Below, piece after piece: positions 52,301-64,000 of a stretch of DNA of 64,000 nucleotides. The notes under the pieces are model-generated. The model saw only the letters and a program-made list of their open reading frames with translations, searched no databases and had not been told where the DNA came from. Every line of letters starts with the position of its first letter. The first letter of the stretch is position 1. Origin of the DNA: Wuchereria bancrofti (Eukaryota; Nematoda; Chromadorea; Rhabditida; Onchocercidae); NCBI GenBank assembly GCA_005281725.1, contig SSBO01000008.1, positions 372,001 to 436,000 on the forward strand, given 5' to 3'. The position numbers and the translations under genes are program-made.

Positions 52301-53496
52301 TTGCGCCACGCTGAACCTTCTGGAGATTCTTTTCAATGTACATTAAATTTGAAGAATGAAAAAATGCAACAACTGACTTCATTTCAAGGTGATCTTGAAA
52401 TGATGGAACAAATCAAAGGGATCAATGTTTTTAAAATTTAAAGCAATGAAATAATTTTAAAAAGTAAGTGACACAGTAATGATCCAATCCATTTCAAAAT
52501 TGTATTTTAAAATTGCAAATTAATCGATATTTTTGCAAAGCAAAATTTGAGGAACAAGTCATCCACACCATTACCAATAATGCATCGAGCACCGAACAGA
52601 GAGTGAAACACTGATGATAGATATATCAGCAACTGCCCATAGTCCTACGAATTGACCAAGATGAATGAAGCAGGAAATGGGACAAAAAAAATTCCCGTAC
52701 ATTTCAGTTTTGACCATTTGAATTCATTTGTTCGGCACCACCAAATAAAAGTGCGGGAGGATTCACAAAAGTATCTGCCAACTGATCAGAGAAGCTGTTT
52801 TAAAATTTTGTTTGAAATTTGAGTGGATGCGAAGCGACGACAACAGTGGATGATTTGATACAATGTGCAAAAATACGAATTAGTATAGGTTCAATTCAAA
52901 ATTTACTGAAATCATCGATGGAAAGATTACTTATGATGAATTCAGAGTGATTTTTTGTTTTACGAAATTTTTTTTGTAAAATCTGAAAAATTTTTTTGTG
53001 TCGACTTTTGAAGTCAAAACGAAAAGGTTTTCCGAATTTCCTTTCTCTTCTAATATCAATGCAGAATTTTGAACTGAAAATAAGGAAGGGTGAGCAGAAA
53101 AAAACTGAAGTAAGCAGAATTTTGAACTAGAAAGACTTAAGAAAGATGAATTCGATTAAACTCATAAAATGATAATCATTTTCTTGAATTTTATAAATTT
53201 TGGTAGAAAATCTATGAGTCATGGAATGACTTGATAAAAAGTAAATTGACGGACGAAAAAATTATGTAAGAAAATCGGACAGTACTCCAACATATAGAGT
53301 TAACACAGAGATAAGCAATATTTACAGACTCAAAAATGATTAATATTTAAAACCAGCGATTGCGCAGTTTGGAATAAAGATATATCGGAGAAGAGTACAT
53401 TTCATGAAAACTGCAATTAGCCTGAAATGACACTATCGATGCTAATCAGCTAAAATACGTTGCACAAGGGTGAAAATGATATTCACGGCCATGGAT

Positions 53497-53531
53497 ATTT
53501 CGGCTTCTCAGGAAAAGTCCGTAAACAACGG
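53497..53531. repeat. 35-bp dispersed repeat, copy 1
   Basis: ATTTCGGCTTCTCAGGAAAA followed by GTCCGTAAACAACGG. It matches 56644-56678 at 33 of 35 positions, in the same orientation, 3.1 kb away. Confidence 0.85.
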
Positions 53532-54570
53532 TACGTATTAGGTACGCTGAATGCCCAAGAAATATGATAGTCGAATAGTAGACCACTGGAGTACAAATAT
53601 GGTAGGCCAGAAAATCTTAATGAGATGAGACAAGCAAGAATAATTAATATAATTTCTTGCAGAATGTAGTTGCAAAGTAGTACATTCATAAAGTAACTGT
53701 AAATGCTAATTTAAAACAAATGAAAACGTTGTCAGAGCAATACGAATTCGATCATTAAATGTTAAATTTAACACAGAATTAAAGGTCTCCGTTTTGCAAT
53801 GATGGACAGAAGAGACAATCACAGCTCATAATGCCATATAATATTGCTTTCTTATCACAATATTGCTTTCTTTATAACAGAATTAAAGCGTCAAAATTTG
53901 AAAGTATCATAAGGAAGGATATTGTGAGATTGTGACGGCGGCAAATAATTATTCTCATTTTTTCTCATTTATTAATGCATACAATGCCTTCGATCAATAA
54001 ACAAATCAATTTAATCACTTGAAAACTGTGCAGTATTCTGGAAAGCAACGAAACTTTAAAAGATGAGAAAGTTACGGTAAGCAAGGAGGATTCGACTAAA
54101 ACTTCTTCAGGTACTGTGCAAGTATGTCATCTCAATATCATCTGTCCCTTGTCTCATCTCCACTTTTCATATCGGATATGCAAATGATGTACACGATGTC
54201 ATGAAGTCAATTCGTTCGTTCAATAATAGCTCTACCGGCTGTTATCATTGTTATAAATTATTGAAAGACTTACAAGATGGTAAGTCCGGAAAAATTAAAT
54301 TCTTTCTTTACACTTTTCTGCTTGGATTAAATGTTGGGAAATTAGTGGTAATGCATTTTGGTTAACTATGCGGATGATAAGCGTGGATGAGTGGATGGAT
54401 GGACGGACATGCATGGGTGGGCAGATGTATGGGTGGGCAGCAGATAGATGGGAAAAATAGTAGCACTGTACAAGACATAAACCACTGAAGAAAGATGGAT
54501 CAGAGTCTCTTCTTAATTCTCTCACATTTCAATTCATATCAAATATTCTCACTCATAAACATACCTACCT

Positions 54571-54641
<71 letters not shown>
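54571..54641. repeat. (CTA)n microsatellite, about 23 units
   Basis: Uninterrupted CTA array. The threonine-rich open frame across it is an artefact. Confidence 0.95.
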
Positions 54642-56032
54642 GCTACAGAACAAACAGATACCCAAAGGGAGTTGGTATACAGGGGAATCGGTCTACCACG
54701 GTACCACTGGATGGAATTTCCCAGTGAAACGAGGGGTGAAAAGCTGAAGTGATACGGGGATACGAGATTAGCAACGATACAGGGATACGAGATGAACGGA
54801 TATATAAATGAAAAGTGATAAAATATTCAACATTCATACACTTTAAGTTGAAGAAGGAAGATAGGTGATATTCAGGTAATTTGTTCCATTACTTTTGAAC
54901 AAATCGAAGTAATCTCATATCGAAGTAATCTTAATTAACAAATGAATGAATGGTTGATGACTTGTCCTTTGCTTTTTTACCTGCACTACAGTAAGGTAGA
55001 ATTCTTGATAACCTTTGTCGGACAGACTTAATGAACAAAACAAGGTAATCACTATCACATATCATTATCAGCATATCCGGTGCTGCACCAGTACGATGGA
55101 AGATGAAATGTTATAAATGAAACTACATAGGCTGAAAAATACATTCTACGTATTGAAATGGGATAGTCACCGAAAATTGAATATAGTTAGGTATCAGAAC
55201 CTGTAGGAGTCATCCGACGAATTGAATTTCAACACTGAAGTTCGACTAGCAGAGCTTTAGTCTCCAGAAGAAAAAATTGATCGCGTGAAACGATTTACTG
55301 ATAAATTTATTAACCAAATGCTGCACAAAAATATTCAACAATTATATACCATAACTGCGCGAAAAGTGTAATATTTCCTGAAACTGTGACACTCATAACC
55401 ATAGCATAGTTACCTTGTGAACCGCCCACAACCATCTCAAATTATTTGGATCAATGAAGTCTCACATATTAATGAATATTTCAGGATACATTTCAGGAAA
55501 AAGCTATATCAACAGTTGTGTTGGATGGAATTATACAGCACAGAAAAGGAAACAGGAAATGGTTGCGTGAGTACAACAGGCGGAAAGTTCGAATAAGCAA
55601 CATTACGAAGGGATGATCGATGATTGAGTTGTTCAAAACATGTTTCAGTGACTCATCCTCTTTGAAATACAATGAAATGAACTGGTTCGTGTAGTTCAGG
55701 TGCCAATCACAGTTTTTGAGCAGACAAAATTTGAAACCATTCCATCCTCCCCGCCCGCTTTTCTTTTGCTTGATTGAAAAACCATCACATTTCCAATCAC
55801 TACCAGTCAAATCGAACATTCTAGTAAATGAAAAAAAATTTTTTTTCAGAAAGATTAAAGATTACGTCCTCTTCCCGCGGATAAAGTCTGCAAGAGGTGT
55901 TTAAATGAAATTCCGTTTAGTTTCTGTAGCTTACCACCACCACATAAATAATTAACTAACGTTATTGCACTGCACATTTTTTGCTGGAGAAAATCTTAGG
56001 CGAGAAATATGGAAGCATTTCTCTTTCTTCTA

Positions 56033-56057
56033 TTCTCTCTCTCTCTCTCTCTCTCTC
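56033..56057. repeat. (CT)n microsatellite
   Basis: CT run of about 12 units. Confidence 0.92.
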
Positions 56058-56643
56058 CTACTTGTTTCTTTTTCAGTGACGAAACTAAAGAATGAACTCT
56101 TGCAATAATCATTGAAAGATTGTCCGAAATATAACTTATGAATTGATTCTAAGACAGTAATTTGTTTTCATCTTCACTTCATATTTCTTGCAAACAATTT
56201 AGAAAGACGCTACTTTTTCTCAATACGGAATTGCGGAGCTAATCAATCACACATTTACTTAAACGACGCAAAAAAAGTTTGCATTGGAATGGAATGAATT
56301 CCGTTTCCTTTCAACTGTCTCTAGAACACTGTATTTGGAAATTATAATAACGTTGATAATAACACTGATGATAATAATTAATACTAATAATACTAAAGTA
56401 ATAATAATAATAATGATAACAAATAATAATAAAGCACCAAAATGCTGAAATATTCAAAAAAGCACTTAATTAGTAATCAAAAGGACTATAATTAAATTAA
56501 TATTTGACGAACAGAGCACTAGAGGTATTTTGCAAATGTAAAATATTCAATGTTTTCGTAACAGAAATAGCTGCGATTGCAGAAGATTAGGGAAAGTGAA
56601 CGACCGGTGGGTCCGCGAGTTTTCAGCAGAATTCCTCTGCTGG

Positions 56644-56678
56644 ATTTCGGCTTCTCAGGAAAAGTCCATAAACAGCGG
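56644..56678. repeat. 35-bp dispersed repeat, copy 2
   Basis: Differs from copy 1 at two positions (CCATAAACAGCGG against CCGTAAACAACGG). Flanking sequence is unrelated, so the match is limited to this core. Confidence 0.85.
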
Positions 56679-59600
56679 AATCACTCCGACGGAATGAATT
56701 ATGAGTAAAAGGAACGTGTCAGTACAGTGACATTTGATCTTATTAATCAAATAATGATTTACTAAATACGAAATGAACTGATGGAAAGCAGCGCTTTTGT
56801 GATGCTCAAAAGGAATCGATGCGCTCTTTGAAACATAACATGCGCACAATTTATCCATCGCATAATTAAATTTGCATTAAATTTTCAACATTTAGTAAGT
56901 CATAAGGGAATTCAAGAAACATCCATCCTTCGTCAATACATATTACTTATGGCGAAGGCTTTCATCATTTCTTCTGATGTGTAAATTAAATATGGTTATG
57001 CATTCAACTTGAGGCAAATATTTTCTGCTAAATTCAAGTCAAAAAATGGAGTTTTTTTAAAAGAAAACCTATCTTTCATACTTTTTTTAATGTGTCGGAG
57101 GTCACCGGTAATTTTTTAGTGTGCCGGTATTCAATATCGGAATGAAGCAAAAGTTCTTTCTTCAAACACAATGAAAAAAAAAAAACGAAATTTGAAACAT
57201 GCACAATAAAACAAAAACATTTAAATTTACTCTTCACCTTTGTAAGTTTCTATAAGAAATAATAGAAAAAAGGAACTTTATTTACATTCTTTGTAAAACA
57301 GCAAATTTTTTAAAAATATTTGAAATAATATTTTCTAGGGTATGCATTGGTCCCTGAAAGAAAAGCTAAAAACTTTATTTGCAGCAAAGAACAGTTTTTC
57401 CGCTTTTTTTCCGATGTTTAGAAGCAAAAAAAAAAAAAAAAAAATGCAAAAGTCATACTGACTTTAAATAAATCAATTGATTAAATGATATCAGTTCACA
57501 GTTTTCAATGAGTTCAGAAGACATTCGTGCAATGGCGAGGAAATGATTTAAAATTTTTCCACTGTCGTTATGCTCATCAGGAAATCATGAATTTCATAAA
57601 AATTATCCGGATTGCAATATGATAAGTGTAATTTGTACGAAGTAAATAGAGTCGATGTGGAAGTAAGTTAATGTCAGCCGTTTAAATTAATTATGTCTTA
57701 TAGAATTCTTATCGGACGGTACAATCAGGCGGACAAACCATCAAAGACTGCTAGAGAATAACCTTAATGCTTAGCTAACGGTGGATAGGCACATGGGTAC
57801 ATGGTCGTAAGTAATTAAGTGGTCGGAGAGTACTGCGACATCAAAAAGTAAACCACCTATTCATTTAGCTAATCAGTCAATCAATCCAAACAGTCTTGAA
57901 ACTCAACTTTTTCAGCAAGCAATTTCCAGCAGACAAATTTTGTTGTCATGTGATATTGGCATCATTTATGGTGAAAAGCAGACACAAACTTCATTATATT
58001 ACTGTAATTAAGTAAGAATTAAGTATATTATTAATTAAGTAAGAAATTTCAATAGTAGAGGCTATTGCCTACAAATAAGACCCATTGACTCATCGGTTCA
58101 GTTAAATCAATTAAATAATTACTTAGCTAAAGTTGATCCATTCCAAGGCTAATTCTGAAATGAATAATATTAGTTTAAGTAATTTGATGCAAAAAAGAAA
58201 AAAATCATTCTTTATTTCAAATAATTCGGTAACTCTGTTACAAAAAAAATGAGGAACAATTGACAAATTGCAATAATTCTGAAAAAATTTCCTTTCTGAA
58301 ATGCTTCCCTTTTGCAACAATGAAATGAATTATTTGGCTCTAATCGTCAGTTTATAAAGCCATGAAGAAAGTAAAAGGAGAAAAAAGGAAAACTTTCAGC
58401 GGAAAAAATCACTGAGAATATTTGATTTCTAAATGACAGCTTCCAAGTTGTCTTCTCGCAACAAAAAAAAAAAGATTTCAAGAACACAGTTCTTTTTCAT
58501 GAAATTCGATTAAATCTAATGGATATGTATGCTGAGCACTTCCATTTCGTCATTCGGAAAGATTTCAGAAATGAATTCATTCTTCTCTTCTCTGCTCATC
58601 CCGAAATATCTTAGCTACCTCAAAGTTTCTCTCCCTTACCCACCCATTAATTAGCAGCAGAATTTGTTTCCCATCATTCACAACTGCAAGCTGTGGTGCT
58701 TCATTATCACTACCCAAAAAATTCTTTCCAATTATTTCACTTCTAAAAAACATCGAAATCCAAATCACTTAGATCTGTCAATTTTACACTTCCAAAGGTG
58801 AGCCGGAAAAGTCCAAATAAGCCGAAATACTGGTTTCATTATTTGCATACTTTACAGTTCAAAGTACTTATCACAACCAAGTTTATGATCAACATAATCA
58901 CATCTATCAGACATGAGCTTGCAGTTTGCTAAGTCTTACTGCATCCTGCAGTTTGCACCAGTAAATCGAGCTGTTGCTGCAATTTACAATAACAAATAAA
59001 TAATTTCGAGGAGAACAAAGAGAAAAGACTTAATTTTTAAGCATATATTTTTAAGAATTACTTGAAGTACTAAAAGTCAAACCGGAATGTTCGAGATACT
59101 TGTTCGGTTAATTGTATAAAACTTCACGTTTAATTCAATTTAATTTAATCCGCTTCTAATTTAAATGGATATTTGTCAGTTCAGTTTAGAAGCGAAAATT
59201 ACCAACGACAAAATGCCAATAATGTAGCAACCGGATTGTCATTGCTTAAACATAATAATGATAAATGATGTTCCTACAATGCAACGACAGTTTGATAGGT
59301 CAAAAATGAATGATTTATCCATTTTTCCGGCTAAATCCGGCGAATTACAAAGTGTAAATGAATGAAAATCAGAAGTGAAATTGTTCTTTCATCGCCAGCT
59401 TATCATCGCATCAGTCAACCAATCATTGACAGTGTGCAAAAAATTGGGCAGAACATGTGAGAGTGAAACTGTGAAAAAAGAAAAACGCTGAAAAGGGGAA
59501 CAACCATAAAGACATTACGACACCTCGATGCCACTGTATATTTTTTTCAAGAAGAATTCCGGATGTGCCAATATTGCTTCAATTTAAAATTGAAAAATTG

Positions 59601-60071
59601 ATTAAATCCAGAATTAAAAGCAAAGTTAGGCTTACAATAATTGCCAAAACTTGTCTTAGTTGCTTGAAAAAAACTGACTCAAATAGCTTAAAATGGCAAA
59701 TAACTTAGTTTGTTCAATTTATCCTTCAAGAATCATTTTCGATTGTTTTCCGAAGAGCTCCAACATTTTATTGAAATGTGAACGTTACCTGTGGCAACTA
59801 AATTATCCATATCATTCGAAGAATCCTTAATTTAATACAAACCTAATAATGATTAATACAAATTTAATAATGCCATACCTTTCTATCAGACCGAGTGAAA
59901 TCCTCTATTTCTATTTTTCCGCTCTTTTCTTGCAGCAAAGTTTTGATCGTGTAAGAAATGGATAGCCTAAAAAAGGAAAGAAGAGCGAAGAAAATTACGA
60001 CTCTGAAAGTAATCCGGTTGTTGGGATTCATCTGTTATTGGGACTCGAAAGAAGGGTATTAACCCTTCTTT

Positions 60072-60194
60072 GAGCCAAAACTAAGTCAACTTCTAAAATA
60101 ATGAGCCAAAACTAAGTCAACTTCTAAAATAATGAGCCAAAACTAAGTCAACTTCTAAAATAATGAGCCAAAATTAAGTCAACTTCTAAAATAT
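60072..60194. repeat. 31-bp tandem repeat, four copies
   Basis: The unit starts GAGCCAAAACTAAGTCAACT and repeats at 60072, 60103, 60134 and 60165. The first three are identical and the fourth has a single C-to-T change plus a divergent end. This is a recent minisatellite. Confidence 0.95.
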
Positions 60195-61890
60195 TCACGA
60201 GACGTTCACTGCATCGGAACCGTTTTCCCATCAGTCCATTTTATTCTTTAATTTGTGAATTTTGTCTTCGAAATCTTTTCTTTGCAGTTTTCAAATTTCA
60301 GATTATTTAACTTCAAAATGGTCATATAGTTTTTTCAACCAGTGTGGTTATTGTTTATTTCATGGAAGACGAAAACTACCAAATTTTGAATTTTGAACAC
60401 TATGATTTCATTTTTCATAAATTCCAGATTTTTCCAGTCATTGGGAGACATTTCATGTCTAAGAGTTTTTTATACTCTAAGCATTTTCCTACATCTATGT
60501 CACCTCTGCAAAAAATATACATACTAAACGATTCAGTAAGTGAAATTTTTGAAAGATTTCACGATATAACACCATTTTGCAGCTTTTCACGCTGAAGCGT
60601 ACGAATAATTCATCTCACGTCACGTGGACCAATGATCGATTCATCGAAATGCCTGAAATGTGTGACAAAAGGAAAAGTGAAATAACACTGAAAAGAGCAT
60701 CATCATCATCATATGTTTACACAACTAACGTATACACACATAAACATAAATATCTCTCTGCAAGCACATTCTTTGATTTAAGCGGAACATCTGCGACTGA
60801 ACCACATGGGATGGGCTGGTCACAGTATCGCCGGGCGCTTTTTACAGGTTACCACAGAACCAATACTATCTTTCTGTCATCTGTCTGCTTCTTACGCCGG
60901 ATATTCGGATAAGTTCACGTTGCTCTGTGACCTAGTTTACACGTTCCTTTTCCTACTTCATTTCTTTTACCCTTTTATTTTCATTTTTTTTCCTTTACCG
61001 AAATTTCTTCATAACCTGGACTGCACAATCAATCAACGCGACGCTTTTTTCGATAATTACGGCTGAGTTAATTAAATTGCATCAAAATAGATTGATGTAA
61101 ACCTACTATTTAGTTAAATGATAAAATTTCAAGGAAATTTAATGCAACATCATTGCATATCAGTTTCAAATCTGTTTTGCCTTACTTGTAACGGTGCTAT
61201 TTCTCGACATTATTTCCTTATATACGAAGCTTAATTGTGTTTTTTTTTAGCTTGATCCACCCATTTATTTTGTTTTTTTTTTGCTTGCAGTCAAATGTTT
61301 CATGGCGGGGATTTTAAATTGCACCAAGAAGTAAGCTGCGACTAAAGCGCCACACTTCACTTATGTCCTTTTTTGTTCAATACTTTAATATCCGAGAAAA
61401 GTAGTAAATGTTGCTATTGCTTATGAGCAATACTTGGAAAAAGTTCAAACTCGAACTCAAACTGAAATAGCAATTCTATATTAGTAGTGGCGATGGTATT
61501 TATGTCACATACTAAATTTCAATCAAAAATAATTCATTCCCTTTCAGCATTACTTCCTATTTCCTTTAGAAATTCGCAATATTTCTGGTTGGAACATGCA
61601 TGGGTAAGTTGATGTTCTAAGACAAAATTCGAATTTGTCATTTGTAAAGTGAGAGGAAGAAGGAAATAATGCAGGGCAACACTGCACTCCTAAGTCTGAA
61701 CAGCTGACTTCAGATGTAAGCAAGTTGAGAGATATTCACTACGACAGTGATCACTGGATGAGAATGCTGAAAATTTCGGAACATTTAATGGATCGTTAAA
61801 TTTCCCTTACTACCACGATCACGATCATTTTATCGTTATCATTACCATCATTATCATGTCATTATTACTACTATCATCATCAACCACAAC

Positions 61891-61924
<34 letters not shown>

Positions 61925-61937
61925 GTCGTCATCGTCA
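61891..61937. repeat. (ATC)n microsatellite
   Basis: ATC/CAT run, drifting to GTC at the right, within a wider ATC-rich region (61810-62000). Confidence 0.92.
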
Positions 61938-63318
61938 CCTTTCTTACTGTCATCATTATCGTTATCGTTATCATTATCATCAACCATAACCATCATCAAT
62001 CAGCCAACATCAAATAGCCTTGTTATTCATTCTATTCTGCATGTCAGATATTTGAAAATCATTCACCTCTTCAACTATTATAATTCTCTTCCCTTACAGC
62101 CGTTCCTATCTATCGTTATTATTATCACTTTATTTTTATGATTATTGTTATCATCCTTCTTAATATCAAAAACTAATCGTAATTTCTATTGCATGAATTC
62201 TATCAAATCATTACTGATTCACTAAGAAAGTGCTTATATGTCTCAAAAGCATCGGACTATCACTCTGTCTCCAAATATGCATACGTTTACCTGACGCTTA
62301 TTATTTCGTACGATTACAAGATGAATGCATGATGCGTATTTACGCCAATACATTGTATTATTAACGTGGAAGACGTGCCAATACCATATACATACTAACT
62401 GCAAATACTGCTACCATCTAGCAATATTTCTGAAAGTTAGTTATGCTGATTTAATGAGTGATGATCGGCATCGCTTTAGAAAGCATATAAAAATTGAAAT
62501 TCAAAACAACTGGTTTCAAGCACTTCACTGCTTCCTGATCTTTTCCTCAGAGATCGGAGTGGATCGAGCCTGCCTCCATTTCATCTTGTTTATTTGTGTC
62601 AAACTGATGCATTATTCTCCCTCTCTCTCCCTCCACTTCCTCACCTGTACTCTTTTTTTTCTTCCCTACTAAAATTCCTTTCTTTTTCCCGCACATTCTT
62701 TTATTACTTTCTGCATAAGAATTGATTTAATTAAATTTTATTTCTGACAAAATCAAATTTAATCTTCCGAGGAGTGAACTTCTGAAAAGATACTTGGATC
62801 GGGAAGTGAAACGTTCGGTCCTTTTTATCTTTGAGTATGTTTTAGCACTAAGTCTGGATTTTTTTAATCAAGATAAAACTTCTCCGTGCTAACCGATCTA
62901 ACTCAAAAACCTCATCTTATACACTATCGCTGCTATTTTGCCCTAATAGATTGTACAAAAGCCACACAATAATGTTAAGTTATTTGTTTTAATGCGTTGA
63001 AGAGATAAACGTTCAGTGGTTTGCCACTGAGGTTTGCTATTGACCCGATTTTACACTTCAGAATATTAAATTGCTGAAACATTTCTTTAAAAATTTTAAT
63101 TGAATTTTTTGTTTTTGCTAAATTTCGGCAAATTTCAACCTATTTCACCCCTTTTTTCTACCTGATTTAATTTCACACCATCGTATCGTTCGTTTCTTCA
63201 TTTAATCCGAATTCCTAGGACGCTAATGAGATGTGATTTTAGAAAAACTCCACGTATATGCAACTTCGGCTTACAGATACGATATATCATCTCTAATAAC
63301 TAACTGTACGCTACAATA

Positions 63319-63964
63319 ATGAGCTTTGATTCGACGTCATCATTGGGTTCTATTAGCACGGTAAACGTCTATCCTAACCGTTCGTTAACCATTGTTTCAA
63401 ATGCAAGTTCAACGGATGAGTCACATTTTCAAACTGTTTCTGTTTATTTGTATTCATTTAATCCGGATTCCTATGAAGATCGAATTAGTTTTGATTTCCA
63501 TAAATGGGCAACTACCGAGGAACTTATTGAGAAAGTCCTGCAACAAAAACAAGGTAAAATTTTGGGAAGCAACAAGAAAATGATTCAGAATTCATCACTG
63601 GATAATAATAGCCTAATAAATAAGAATAGAAAAATTGATACGCACTGCTTTCAGTCAGCGTCTTGACCATTACGTGAAACGTGAAACTTAACGACAACGA
63701 GTGATCCATCCGATCATATTGATGCTTTTACAGCTTTTCATACTTTAAATACCATTACTAACATATCCAACATATTGCAGAATTGGCGCATCAGTGTGCT
63801 GATAATTATGAGTTATACGAAATTATGGGTACATTGGATGGACAGACCTTCAAAGAGCGGAAACTTGACCGGGGCGAATATCCGGTAGCTGTGCAAATGC
63901 TGTGGACACGACCGATGCACAGCGAAAGCAATGAAGCTACGCCAAAAAATCGCTTAGTACTGAG
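63319..63964 (+). CDS. N-terminal exons of an RA-domain protein, probably class IX myosin (HUM-7-like); continues past the window
   Basis: Two coding exons are visible: 63319-63553 (ends phase 1, donor GTAAAA) and 63781-63964 (acceptor TATTGCAG, ends phase 2, donor GTGAAA), together 139 codons plus two bases. After a Ser/Thr-rich leader of about 38 residues comes a ubiquitin-like Ras-association domain: SVYLYSFNPDSYEDRISFDF, then NYELYEIMG, then FKERKLDRGEYPVAVQMLW. The ending Q-M-L-W-T-R, a linker of about 15 residues and RLVLR follow the pattern of the N-terminal RA domain in human myosin IXA/IXB (M-L-W-P-R ... FLLRE). Afadin RA1 (ERRLD ... VQLNW ... FVLK) is the main alternative. The motor or other domains lie outside the window, so the identity is provisional. 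The gene is cut only by the window edge. Confidence 0.6.
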
Positions 63965-64000
63965 GTGAAAATAAATGAAGATTTTTTTATGTAATCAAAT

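Larger units (their letters stand above)
47311..63318. other. 16-kb region without a supportable gene
   Basis: This separates the divergent PTR and RA-domain genes. I found no exon with a recognisable family motif. The PTR promoter should lie at the left end; on the minus strand TTTTAG at about 47350 could be its spliced-leader acceptor. The RA-gene promoter should lie at the right end. Repeats inside are listed separately. Confidence 0.5.

Noticed and set aside
54495..54752. Thr-rich plus-strand frame
   Set aside because: It is made by the (CTA)n microsatellite.
58577..58768. 63-aa minus-strand frame with SDNEAPQLAVVNDGKQILLL
   Set aside because: It looks mildly protein-like, but no flanking exon, homologous family or start context supports it.
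60344..61066. Three overlapping plus-strand frames (83-111 aa)
   Set aside because: They have no family similarity, no consistent splice joining and no codon signal above the background.

Overview
This window is a piece of nuclear genome from a nematode, most likely a spirurid/filarial worm (inference). It is AT-rich and full of microsatellites. Its genes have many short exons with introns of tens to hundreds of bases, typically ending in TTTCAG or TTTTAG, and the reconstructed proteins resemble Caenorhabditis elegans proteins as I remember them. No bacterial, viral, plasmid, CRISPR or rRNA feature was seen. All gene models were built by hand from splice signals, phase agreement and family similarity. 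In each of the five complete models every intron phase matches and the total is a multiple of three.

Left block (620-12887): three compact genes. A ubiquitin-specific protease 5 (isopeptidase T) gene runs leftwards (16 exons, 806 aa). It shares a 647-bp divergent intergenic region with a rightward HINT1-type histidine-triad nucleotide hydrolase (3 exons, 163 or 130 aa). The HINT gene ends tail-to-tail against a leftward cathepsin Z/X cysteine protease (8 exons, 306 aa). The protease is broken into short exons, including a 24-nt microexon holding the active-site cysteine, and no long open frame reveals it.

First desert (12888-26994): about 14 kb with no coding exon I can support. It holds CA, GT, GA, TTA, GGA and GAGT microsatellites, a 29-bp tandem repeat, a 24-bp palindrome built on AGGTCA/TGACCT and a perfect 12-bp inverted repeat.

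Middle block (26995-47310): a rightward p66/GATAD2-like subunit of the NuRD chromatin-remodelling complex (12 exons, 748 aa) with one GATA-type zinc finger and large Ala/Gln-rich tracts. A 3.1-kb gap separates it from a leftward patched-related (PTR) membrane protein with a sterol-sensing domain (17 exons, 1005 aa).

Second desert (47311-63318): about 16 kb with no supportable gene. It holds a degenerate GTAAGT-rich tract, a CTA array, an exact four-copy 31-bp tandem repeat and a dispersed 35-bp element. At the right edge (63319-63964) are the first two coding exons of a rightward gene whose protein begins with a Ras-association (RA) domain, best matching the N-terminus of class IX myosin (HUM-7 type), with afadin as the alternative.

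The genes are unrelated in function (ubiquitin recycling, nucleotide hydrolysis, lysosomal/moulting proteolysis, chromatin repression, sterol-sensing transport, Ras/Rho signalling). I do not see an operon or a new multi-gene system. The most interesting points are the hidden cathepsin Z gene with its microexon and GC donor, the loss of the N-terminal acidic pair in the PTR protein, the possible mitochondrial form of HINT, and the repeat structures in the two deserts.
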